6,945 nt of DNA, taken from NCBI GenBank assembly GCA_006227875.1, contig SBFI01000449.1, positions 1 to 6,945 on the forward strand. The letters are read 5' to 3'. The stretch comes from Acidobacteriota bacterium. Its GTDB lineage: Bacteria > Acidobacteriota > Thermoanaerobaculia > Multivoradales > JAHEKO01. Shown one piece after another: positions 1 through 5,701 of this stretch. The notes under the pieces are model-generated. The model did no database searches. It had not been told where the DNA came from and was given only the letters and a program-made list of their open reading frames with translations. The position numbers and the translations under genes were made by a program. Position 1 is the stretch's first letter; each line of letters opens with the position of its first letter.

Positions 1-593
1 TAGACCTTGCCGAAGGCGGCCGCCGCCGGCTCGAGATAGAGCTGACCCGATTGGCTGAGAAAGGCCTGCTCACCAAAGTAGTCGGTCTCGAAAAGAGTCG
101 AGGTGCCCTCGCATGCGGCCGGGGTCAGGATCGGAGAGTCGATGAGCACGTAGTCGCGCTCGTAGTAGAAGTCACGGATGGCCTGCGAGACCTCGCTTCT
201 CACCCTGAGTGCCGCCCGCTGGCGGCTCGAGCGCAGCCAGAGATGTCGGTTCTCCATGAGAAACGCGGTGCCGTGCTCCTTGGGGGTGATCGGAAAATCG
301 ACCGCCAGCTGGAGGACGGCAAAGTCGGTGACATGCACCTCGAACCCACTGGGGGCCCGTTTGTCCTCCTGGACGGTACCGACCATCCTCACGGTGGACT
401 CCTGGGTGACCTTCTGGGTTTCCTCCCAGGCCTCTTCCGAGAGCTCGGCTCGACTCGCCACCCCCTGGACGATGCCGCTGCCGTCGCGGATCTGGAGAAA
501 GGAGATCTTGCCGCTCGACCGCTTCTTGGTCAGCCAGCCCTGGAGGATCACCTCCTGGCCGATGTGATTTGCGAGCTCTTTGATCAGGTGCAT
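1..593 (-). CDS. asnS: Asparaginyl-tRNA synthetase, N-terminal 197 residues (3' end outside window)
   Basis: Class II aminoacyl-tRNA synthetase that charges tRNA-Asn with asparagine in the cytoplasm, using ATP. Translating the minus strand from the ATG at 593 gives 197 complete codons running off the left edge. Residues about 15-100 form an OB-fold anticodon-binding domain (VILQGWLTKKR, then SFLQIRDGSG). The catalytic core begins near residue 101 with FPITPKEHG and MENRHLWLRSSRQ. A motif-1 region (ERDYVLIDSPILTP, 145-158) follows, then CEGTSTLFETDYFGE and the substrate-pocket segment FLSQSGQLYLE (178-188), typical of AsnRS and unlike bacterial AspRS. Motifs 2 and 3 lie outside. Residue 189 is Pro, where I would expect Ala in this segment; minor. 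The ATG fits the usual start of the OB fold, but the Shine-Dalgarno is poor (AGG about 7 bases upstream). It lies 40 bases after rnc and probably shares its transcript. An archaeal-type AspRS/AsnRS is the only serious alternative. Confidence 0.93.
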   Translation of the reverse strand, partial: MHLIKELANHIGQEVILQGWLTKKRSSGKISFLQIRDGSGIVQGVASRAELSEEAWEETQKVTQESTVRMVGTVQEDKRAPSGFEVHVTDFAVLQLAVDFPITPKEHGTAFLMENRHLWLRSSRQRAALRVRSEVSQAIRDFYYERDYVLIDSPILTPAACEGTSTLFETDYFGEQAFLSQSGQLYLEPAAAAFGKV

Positions 594-597
594 GGTA

Positions 598-625
598 AGC
601 CTGCCAAGTCAGCCTGCGTCCAAGT
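598..625. repeat. Imperfect short direct repeat in the rnc-asnS gap
   Basis: On the plus strand, AGCCTGC-CAAGT (598-609) is followed after one base by AGCCTGC-GTC-CAAGT (611-625). This is the same 12-base unit with a 3-base insertion. It fills most of the 40-base spacer between the rnc stop and the asnS start, so in the transcript it forms the asnS leader. It looks like a small tandem duplication; a function is not evident. Confidence 0.5.
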
Positions 626-633
626 TGCGCATT

Positions 634-1353
634 CTACGACGAATCCCTTGGTTTCAGCGCGTCGACCGCCGCCCTTGCCGCCCGCTGCTCGGCCTCTTTC
701 TTGGTTCCTCCTTCTCCGGACCCGGCACGTCGCCCCGCCACCCAGCACTCGACATGAAACCGCTTCCGGTGATCTGGTCCCTCTTCCATGATGTGTCGGT
801 ATTCCGGCAGCTCCCAACCTTCGCCCTGCACCAGCTCCTGGAGCTCGGTCTTGGCGTCGTGGAGATCACTTTGCGGGACGCCGGTGGCCTTCTCCAGCAG
901 AGGGAGCAAGACCTCGCGTGCGGCCTCGAAACCGCCGTCGAGGAAGACCGCCCCCAGGACCGCCTCCAGGGAATCGGCCAGCAGCGACCTCTTGCGGCGA
1001 CCACCCGAGCGCTCTTCGCCGACACCAAGACGCAGAATCTCACCCAAGCCCAGTCGCTCCGCATAGCTGGCCAGCACCGGCTCGCTCACCACGTAGCCCT
1101 TGAGCTTGGAGAGATCGCCTTCGGCCAGATCGGGGTGCTGCCGATAGAGCCATTCGGCGGTGATCAGACCGACAACCGTGTCCCCCAGAAACTCCAGTCG
1201 CTCGTAGTTCCCGGGCAGACCACGCTCGTTGGCAAAGGATCTGTGGGTGAGGGAAACCTCCAGCAGGGAGGGGTCTTTGAACCTGTAGCCCAGGCGTTGC
1301 TGAAAGTCGATACTCGGGTCCGATCTGAAGACCCTGCGCAGTAATCTCAACAT
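634..1353 (-). CDS. rnc: Ribonuclease III
   Basis: Double-stranded-RNA endonuclease (239 aa, about the usual bacterial length) that processes rRNA precursors and structured mRNAs. The N-terminal nuclease domain covers residues about 12-155. It contains the signature NYERLEFLGD (49-58), with the Glu51, Glu54 and Asp58 positions, and the second metal-binding pair Asp127 and Glu130 in LLADSLEAVLGAVFLDGG. These match the catalytic residues of the family. A C-terminal dsRNA-binding domain spans about 166-233, starting DAKTELQELVQG and ending with the RNA-contacting helix TKKEAEQRAARAA. The frame stays open upstream to 1464, adding 37 residues, but that stretch overlaps mutL. I chose the ATG at 1353: it begins just before the domain, has a GGAAGG-like Shine-Dalgarno about 5 bases upstream, and sits 16 bases after the mutL stop. 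Probably co-transcribed with mutL and asnS. Confidence 0.96.
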   Translation of the reverse strand: MLRLLRRVFRSDPSIDFQQRLGYRFKDPSLLEVSLTHRSFANERGLPGNYERLEFLGDTVVGLITAEWLYRQHPDLAEGDLSKLKGYVVSEPVLASYAERLGLGEILRLGVGEERSGGRRKRSLLADSLEAVLGAVFLDGGFEAAREVLLPLLEKATGVPQSDLHDAKTELQELVQGEGWELPEYRHIMEEGPDHRKRFHVECWVAGRRAGSGEGGTKKEAEQRAARAAVDALKPRDSS

Positions 1354-1369
1354 CGGACCTTCCGCCCCT

Positions 1370-3184
1370 CTACCGTCTGCCGAAGCCCTTTTCCAGATCG
1401 GTGTCCGACATCTTGAGCACGATCGGCCGGCCGTGTGGACAGGCATAGGGCTGCTCGGCCGCAAAGAGCTCGGCCATCAGCGCCTCCATCTCGTCGGGTG
1501 TAAGCGGGTGGTGCATCTTGACGGCGGCCCGGCAGGAGAGACTGGCAGCCAGGGCATCCAGGAGTCGGCGCCTGATGTCGGTCGGCTCCTCGCTCTCCCC
1601 CACCCGCTCGTCGAGCAGACTGAGCAGGAGCTGTTCGGCCTCGTCGGCCCCCAGCACCGCCGGCACCGCCTGCAGGGCCAGGGTCGAGCCCGACATCTCA
1701 CGCAGGGAGAAGCCGCATTCGTCCAGCTCGGGGATCATCTCGGTCAGCCGCAGTGCCTCGGCCGCCCCCAGCTCTAACAGGATGGGCTCCAGCAGCGCTT
1801 GTGACGGGGAGTCGGCCTTTTCCAGTTGGCGCCGAAAACGCTCGTAGAGGATCCTCTCGTGGGCCACGTGCTGATCGACCAGGTAGAGGCCGTCGGGGCC
1901 CTCCAGCAGGACGAGAGTGCCCTTGTACTGGCCCAGCAGCCGAAAGGCCCTGGTCTCACCCGAGCGGCCGGTGAGCGGCACCGGCCGGCGCTCCAGTGGG
2001 GCGTAGACCGCCTCGGCCAGTCGCGGCGACGAATCCGGGTACGCCTGTCGGGAATCCCCTTCTCCCACTTCGTCGGCAGCCGGCCACGCCTGCGGGGCAC
2101 CCGCATCGCCTCGCCCACCCAGACCCTGCCAGACCATCGGTGCGGCCGGTGGCCCCGTCGGTCGGGTAAAGGTGACCGGCTCTTCTCCCCGCGCCAGCTG
2201 TAGACCCCGTCGCAGACTGTCGAACAGATGTTCCAGCAGCGCCCGATCCCGAAAACGCACTTCCGCCTTCTGCGGATGAACATTGACATCGACATCCGCG
2301 GGTGGGATGTCGAGAAACACGAACAGAGCCGGAAACTCGTCACTCCTCCACTCTTCACGCACCGCACGGTAGAAAGTCGCGAGTATGGCTCGATCCCGCA
2401 GCAGGCGACGATTGACAAAGGTGAAGTAACGACGGCCACGTGTCGTCGTGGGGTCACCCACAAAGCCCCAGATACGCCCTCCGGCGGCCAGCTTCATCGG
2501 TGCCAGCTCGGCCAGGGCACCGGCGAGCTCGGGGCCAAAGATCTGACCGATTCGCTGGCGGGCTCCGCTCTCCGTATCCTCGGCCGGTAACACCTCCAGC
2601 AGGGTCCTGCCCTCGTGCGCGAGTGAGAACCGGACCTCCGGCCGCGCCAGGGCATAGCCCTGGACCACCTCGACCGCCCGGCGCAGCTCGGTTCGCGGTG
2701 CCTTGAGGAACTTGCGGCGCGCCGGCACGTTGAAGAAGAGCGATGCCACTTCGACGCTGGTGCCACCGGGGTGGGCGACCGGCTCGGCGGCGCGAATCTT
2801 TCCTCCTTCGATGCGCACCAGATGACCTTCACCGCTCTCCTCGGCCGATCTGAGCTCGACCCGTGAGACGGCGGCGATCGAGGCCAGGGCTTCACCCCGA
2901 AAGCCGAGGGTGCCAACCCGTTGCAACTCCTCGAAGCTCTCGATCTTGCTGGTGGCGTGGCGGTCGAAGGCCAGCAGAGTATCGTCGCGGCCCATGCCCC
3001 GACCGTCGTCGACCACCCTGACCAGCCGCTTGCCCCCGGCCTCGAGCACGATATCGATCTGCTCGGCACCGGCGTCGAGTGCGTTCTCGAGCAGCTCCTT
3101 GACCACCGAGGCCGGTCGCTCGACAACCTCACCGGCGGCGATCTGACTGACCAGATGGTCGGCCAAGATGTGAATTCTGGCCAT
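1370..3184 (-). CDS. mutL: DNA mismatch repair protein MutL, endonuclease type
   Basis: Links mismatch recognition by MutS to strand incision and excision. It is 604 aa. The N-terminal GHKL ATPase domain (about 1-335) shows QIAAGEVVERPASVVKELLENALDAGA, with predicted catalytic Glu30 and Mg-binding Asn34. It also has DDGRGM (59-64), RHATSKI (75-81), GFRGEALASIAAVS (94-107) and FFNVPARRKFLK (150-161). A Pro/Gly-rich linker spans about 340-410. The C-terminal dimerisation domain (about 412-604) carries all four motifs of endonuclease-active MutLs: DQHV..E....E (437-448, with Val for the usual Ala), SCR (550-552), CPHGRP (582-587) and a terminal F-G-R (601-603). It is therefore predicted to nick DNA itself, as in bacteria lacking MutH. 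The ATG at 3184 fits the conserved family start (MARIHILADHLVSQIAAG). It lies 5 bases after the glgP stop, with a GAGG about 10 bases upstream inside the glgP end, suggesting translational coupling. Confidence 0.97.
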   Translation of the reverse strand: MARIHILADHLVSQIAAGEVVERPASVVKELLENALDAGAEQIDIVLEAGGKRLVRVVDDGRGMGRDDTLLAFDRHATSKIESFEELQRVGTLGFRGEALASIAAVSRVELRSAEESGEGHLVRIEGGKIRAAEPVAHPGGTSVEVASLFFNVPARRKFLKAPRTELRRAVEVVQGYALARPEVRFSLAHEGRTLLEVLPAEDTESGARQRIGQIFGPELAGALAELAPMKLAAGGRIWGFVGDPTTTRGRRYFTFVNRRLLRDRAILATFYRAVREEWRSDEFPALFVFLDIPPADVDVNVHPQKAEVRFRDRALLEHLFDSLRRGLQLARGEEPVTFTRPTGPPAAPMVWQGLGGRGDAGAPQAWPAADEVGEGDSRQAYPDSSPRLAEAVYAPLERRPVPLTGRSGETRAFRLLGQYKGTLVLLEGPDGLYLVDQHVAHERILYERFRRQLEKADSPSQALLEPILLELGAAEALRLTEMIPELDECGFSLREMSGSTLALQAVPAVLGADEAEQLLLSLLDERVGESEEPTDIRRRLLDALAASLSCRAAVKMHHPLTPDEMEALMAELFAAEQPYACPHGRPIVLKMSDTDLEKGFGRR

Positions 3185-3189
3185 GATGA

Positions 3190-5391
3190 TCAGGCCTCGG
3201 CCGAAACTTCTCCGCCCTCCCGCCGGGGAAACAGCGGCGCATAGGCTCGCTCGACATAGTCCCGCACCATGCGGCCGGCGGCAAATCGGGGGGCGATGGT
3301 GGCGATCGATTGCTTCATCATCGTCACCCAGCTCGCTGACAGCCCCTGCTCGTCGCGGTCGTAGAAGGTGGGAACGATGATCTCCTCGAGGGTCTGATAG
3401 AGCGAGTGTGCATCCTCCAGGTCTTCACGCCAATCCTCGCCTGTCGGTGTATCGGCTCCGATCACCCAGCCGTTCTCGCCGTCGAAACCCTCCGGCCACC
3501 AGCCGTCGAGCACACTGAAGTTGAGCACCCCGTTTACCGCGGCCTTCATGCCACTGGTGCCGCTGGCCTCCAAAGGTCGGCGCGGGGTGTTGAGCCAGAG
3601 GTCGACGCCCTGGACCAGCATGCGCGCCACGCGAATGTCGTAGTTCTCGAGAAAGACCACCCGCCCACGAAGCTCGCCCTGTTGACTCAGCTTGAAGATG
3701 TGTTGAATCAGCTCCTGGCCCGGCCGATCGGCCGGGTGGGCTTTGCCCGCCAGGAAGATCTGCACCGGTCTCTCACCATGGCACAACAGCTGGCGCAGCC
3801 GGTGGAGGTCGCTAAAGATGAGATTGGCCCGTTTGTAGGTGGCAAACCGCCTGGCAAACCCGATGGTCAGGGTCTGCGGATCGAAGAGCTCCGCCACCGA
3901 GCGCAGCTCGGACGGGGATTGCCCGTGACGGGCGTACTGCTTGCGCAGCCGGGAGCGGGTGAATCGGAGCAGCCGCTCTTTCTGTGCCTGATGCGCCGCC
4001 CAGATGTCGGTATCCGGGATCTCCTTGACCGGCCACCAGGCTTCGGCCTCGAGCAGGTCTTCGATCCACAGTGGCCCGAGCGCCTTCTCCAACAGCGTCC
4101 GCATCTGCAGACCTATCCAGGTCGGCAAGTGAACTCCATTGGTGATCGCTTCCACCACCGGCTGCTCGGGCGGATTATCCGGAAAGAGATGCCGCCACAT
4201 GCGGTCCGACACCTCGGCGTTGAGATGGCTGACGCCGTTGGCAAAGCTCGAGGTGCGAAGCGCCAGCGCGGTGAGATTGAGCGGTTGGTGGGGCTCACCA
4301 TGATCGGCCTTGCCCAGATCGAGCAGGGAGCCGACGTCGGTGCGCAGGTCGTCGGTCCAGCTCTCCAGGTGTCGACTCGCCAGCCCGTGCTCGAATTGTT
4401 CGTTGCCCGCCGGCACCGGTGTATGGGTCGTGAAAGCCACGCTCTTGGCGATGGCCTCGACCGCCGCCGGCAGATCCAGCTCGGTCTCTTCCTTCATCAG
4501 ATTGCGCAGCCGCTCGAGCTGCAAAAGCGCACTGTGGCCCTCGTTCAGATGCCACACAGTCGGCTGGATGTCCAATTCGGCAAGCGCCCGGGCGCCACCG
4601 ACTCCAAGCACCGCCTCCTGCGCCAGACGCACCTCCCGGCCACGGACATAGAGAACATTGGTGATCGGACGATCGGCGGGATCGTTCTCCCGCAGGTCGG
4701 TATCCAGCAACAGCAGTGGTACCCGTCCCACATGCGCCACCCAGACCTTGGCCGCCACCTCGCGGCCTGGGAACGGTACACGGACAATCAGCTCACCACC
4801 GCGGGCTCCCTGGACTGGCCGCAGCGGCAGCCGGGTGAAGTCGTAGTCCGGGTAGGTATGCTGCTGGAAGCCATCGGCGTCGATGGTCTGTCTGAAATAG
4901 CCGTGTCGGTAGAGCAAGCCCACACCGACAAAGGGAATCCCCAGGTCGCTGGCGCTCTTGCAGTGATCGCCACTGAGCACACCCAGCCCCCCCGAATAGA
5001 TGGCCAGGGACTGGTGGAGACCGTATTCCATCGAGAAGTAGGCCACGCACTCCTCTCCGTGGTCGGCAAAGCGACGCTGGAACCAGGTTCCCTCCTCGGC
5101 CTGCATGTAGCTCTCGAACACCCGCTTGACCGTGCTGAAAGCCTCCATAAAGGTGTCGTTCTCGACCAGCGCCTCCCAGTGGGTGTGATCGACATTGATC
5201 AGGAGCTCGACGGGGTTGCGATAGCGGCTCCAGGAGGCGCTGTCGATGGCGGAGAACAGTTGACGCACTTGGGGATTCCAGGTCCACCAGAGGTTGTAGG
5301 CCAGGTCGTAGAGACGCTCGAGCTCGGCGGGCAGCTCGATATCGGCTCCTTGTAGGCTGGGGATGGGAATCAGGGTCTCTAGACGCGTCAC
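3190..5391 (-). CDS. glgP: Alpha-glucan (glycogen/maltodextrin) phosphorylase, GT35
   Basis: Cytoplasmic PLP enzyme that releases glucose-1-phosphate from the non-reducing end of alpha-1,4-glucans using phosphate. With the GTG start at 5391 it is 733 aa, the compact phosphorylase subgroup. A DUF3417-like segment is at about 21-120 (LYDLAYNLWWTWNPQVRQLF). Next come YFSMEYGLHQSLAIYSGGLG (118-137), VWHLNEGHSAL, FTTHTPVPAGNEQF (320-333) and the phosphate-site region RRFATYKRAN (514-523). The PLP-lysine motif is EASGTSGMKAAVNG, with Lys616. The frame is open 59 codons further upstream to an ATG at 5568. That extension is encoded by a palindromic repeat and looks unlike family N-termini. The GTG has AAGGAG nine bases upstream and immediately precedes TRLETLIPIPSL, so I prefer it. 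Divergent malQ supplies substrates for the same pathway; mutL follows after 5 bases. Whether glycogen or maltodextrin is the real substrate cannot be read from the sequence. Confidence 0.95.
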   Translation of the reverse strand: MTRLETLIPIPSLQGADIELPAELERLYDLAYNLWWTWNPQVRQLFSAIDSASWSRYRNPVELLINVDHTHWEALVENDTFMEAFSTVKRVFESYMQAEEGTWFQRRFADHGEECVAYFSMEYGLHQSLAIYSGGLGVLSGDHCKSASDLGIPFVGVGLLYRHGYFRQTIDADGFQQHTYPDYDFTRLPLRPVQGARGGELIVRVPFPGREVAAKVWVAHVGRVPLLLLDTDLRENDPADRPITNVLYVRGREVRLAQEAVLGVGGARALAELDIQPTVWHLNEGHSALLQLERLRNLMKEETELDLPAAVEAIAKSVAFTTHTPVPAGNEQFEHGLASRHLESWTDDLRTDVGSLLDLGKADHGEPHQPLNLTALALRTSSFANGVSHLNAEVSDRMWRHLFPDNPPEQPVVEAITNGVHLPTWIGLQMRTLLEKALGPLWIEDLLEAEAWWPVKEIPDTDIWAAHQAQKERLLRFTRSRLRKQYARHGQSPSELRSVAELFDPQTLTIGFARRFATYKRANLIFSDLHRLRQLLCHGERPVQIFLAGKAHPADRPGQELIQHIFKLSQQGELRGRVVFLENYDIRVARMLVQGVDLWLNTPRRPLEASGTSGMKAAVNGVLNFSVLDGWWPEGFDGENGWVIGADTPTGEDWREDLEDAHSLYQTLEEIIVPTFYDRDEQGLSASWVTMMKQSIATIAPRFAAGRMVRDYVERAYAPLFPRREGGEVSAEA

Positions 5392-5400
5392 CGGACAGCT

Positions 5401-5406
5401 CTCCTT
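5401..5406 (-). promoter_or_regulatory. Shine-Dalgarno AAGGAG deciding the glgP GTG start
   Basis: The minus strand reads AAGGAG, then nine bases, then GTG (5391-5389). This near-consensus ribosome binding site is the main reason for placing the glgP start at GTG rather than at the in-frame ATG at 5568 inside the repeat. Confidence 0.75.
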
Positions 5407-5423
5407 GTCAGAATCGTCGACAA
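5405..5423. repeat. Small inverted repeat TTGTC-N9-GACAA overlapping the glgP Shine-Dalgarno
   Basis: Perfect 5-base arms (5405-5409 and 5419-5423) are separated by nine bases. In the glgP mRNA one arm ends inside AAGGAG. It could be an operator half-site pair or a weak leader hairpin, but arms this short can arise by chance. Confidence 0.3.
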
Positions 5424-5452
5424 TGTTGTAGCGGAGGGCAGCTCGAGTCGCT

Positions 5453-5507
5453 AGCCTAGATTTCTCACCAGCGTCCGTAGCGAGGCGGCGGAGATGCCTG
5501 GATATGC
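5453..5507. repeat. Left terminal inverted repeat of the element
   Basis: This arm, read on the plus strand, starts AGCCTAGATTTCTCACCAGC and ends in GATGCCTGGATATGC. It pairs with the right arm at 5605-5658, well at the outer and inner blocks and poorly in the 13-base segment 5473-5485. Confidence 0.7.
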
Positions 5508-5522
5508 AAGGCTTGCGACCGG

Positions 5523-5548
5523 ACCAAGCCGGCTGCGGCCGGCTCGGT
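5523..5548. repeat. Internal hairpin 1 of the element
   Basis: AGCCGGC (5527-5533), loop TGCG, GCCGGCT (5538-5544) is a perfect 7-bp GC-rich stem. An outer ACC/GGT pair extends it to 5523-5548 across one A-C mismatch. There is no T-tract on either strand, so it is not a typical intrinsic terminator. Confidence 0.65.
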
Positions 5549-5559
5549 GCCCCCCCGGA

Positions 5560-5578
5560 GGCGTACACGAAGTACGCC
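5560..5578. repeat. Internal hairpin 2 of the element
   Basis: GGCGTAC (5560-5566), loop ACGAA, GTACGCC (5572-5578) is a perfect 7-bp stem with a 5-base loop. It lies close to the midpoint of the element, just after a run of seven C (5550-5556). Confidence 0.65.
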
Positions 5579-5604
5579 GAGGAGCCCGAGCGGAGTGTAA
5601 CGCA

Positions 5605-5658
5605 GCAGATTCAGGCATATCCGTCGCTGCAGTAGGAGGCTGGTGAGAAATCTGGGCT
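5605..5658. repeat. Right terminal inverted repeat of the element
   Basis: Inverted partner of 5453-5507. Read on the minus strand it begins AGCCCAGATTTCTCACCAGC and continues to GGATATGCCTGAATCTGC. It ends 43 bases before the malQ start. Confidence 0.7.
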
Positions 5659-5688
5659 GCGCATTCGAGCTTATGAGTTGCACGAGGT

Positions 5689-5694
5689 TATCAT
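5689..5694 (+). promoter_or_regulatory. Candidate -10 box TATCAT for malQ
   Basis: TATCAT matches the -10 consensus at five of six positions and ends seven bases before the malQ ATG. Transcription would then start at or next to the ATG. The -35 candidate (TTCGAG at 5664-5669) is weak and its 19-base spacing long. The only Shine-Dalgarno-like GAGG (5684-5687) lies 14 bases upstream of the ATG, too far for normal use. Both facts fit a leaderless transcript, but this is inferred from short motifs. Confidence 0.3.
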
Positions 5695-5701
5695 CTCCTC
5701 C

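Larger units (their letters stand above)
5453..5658. mobile_element. MITE-like palindromic intergenic element, about 206 bp, no transposase
   Basis: The outermost 20 bases of each end (5453-5472 and 5639-5658) are inverted copies matching at 19 of 20 positions, with the core AGATTTCTCACCAGC. After a divergent 12-13 base spacer the symmetry resumes: 5486-5507 and 5605-5626 match inversely at 18 of 22 positions. Each arm is thus about 54 bases. The central roughly 97 bases hold two further palindromes. No open frame inside resembles a transposase, so the element would be non-autonomous if mobile. I see no convincing target-site duplication. It could instead be a large REP/BIME-type repeat or a structured RNA region. 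The GGCGTACACGAAGTACGCC core resembles intergenic repeat sequences I associate with GC-rich bacterial genomes; this is a recollection, not a search result. Confidence 0.65.
5392..5701. other. Divergent glgP-malQ intergenic region
   Basis: These 310 bases must contain the promoters of both divergent genes. About two thirds is the palindromic element at 5453-5658. That leaves only about 61 bases on the glgP side and 43 on the malQ side for native control sequences. On the minus strand a weak -10-like TACAAC (5430-5425) precedes glgP, without a clear -35. I see no recognisable operator of a known maltose regulator and no small gene. Confidence 0.6.

Noticed and set aside
51..791. A 246-codon plus-strand open frame at the left end.
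   Set aside because: It is antisense to asnS and the end of rnc, both clear homologues, and shows no domain of its own.
1354..1464. A 37-residue upstream extension of RNase III starting inside mutL.
   Set aside because: It would overlap the conserved mutL end (CPHGRP to FGR). The sequence is unlike RNase III, and a better start with a ribosome binding site exists at 1353.
3406..5355. A 649-codon open frame on the plus strand, antisense to glgP.
   Set aside because: It lies wholly within the strongly supported glgP gene, has no recognisable domain, and is the usual product of GC-rich third-position bias.
5523..5578. Intrinsic transcription terminator formed by the GC-rich hairpins.
   Set aside because: Neither stem is followed by a T-tract on either strand, and the location is upstream of both divergent genes rather than at a gene end.
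5453..5658. Riboswitch or CRISPR repeat.
   Set aside because: There are no regularly spaced direct repeats, and the symmetry is that of inverted termini. I recognise no riboswitch core.
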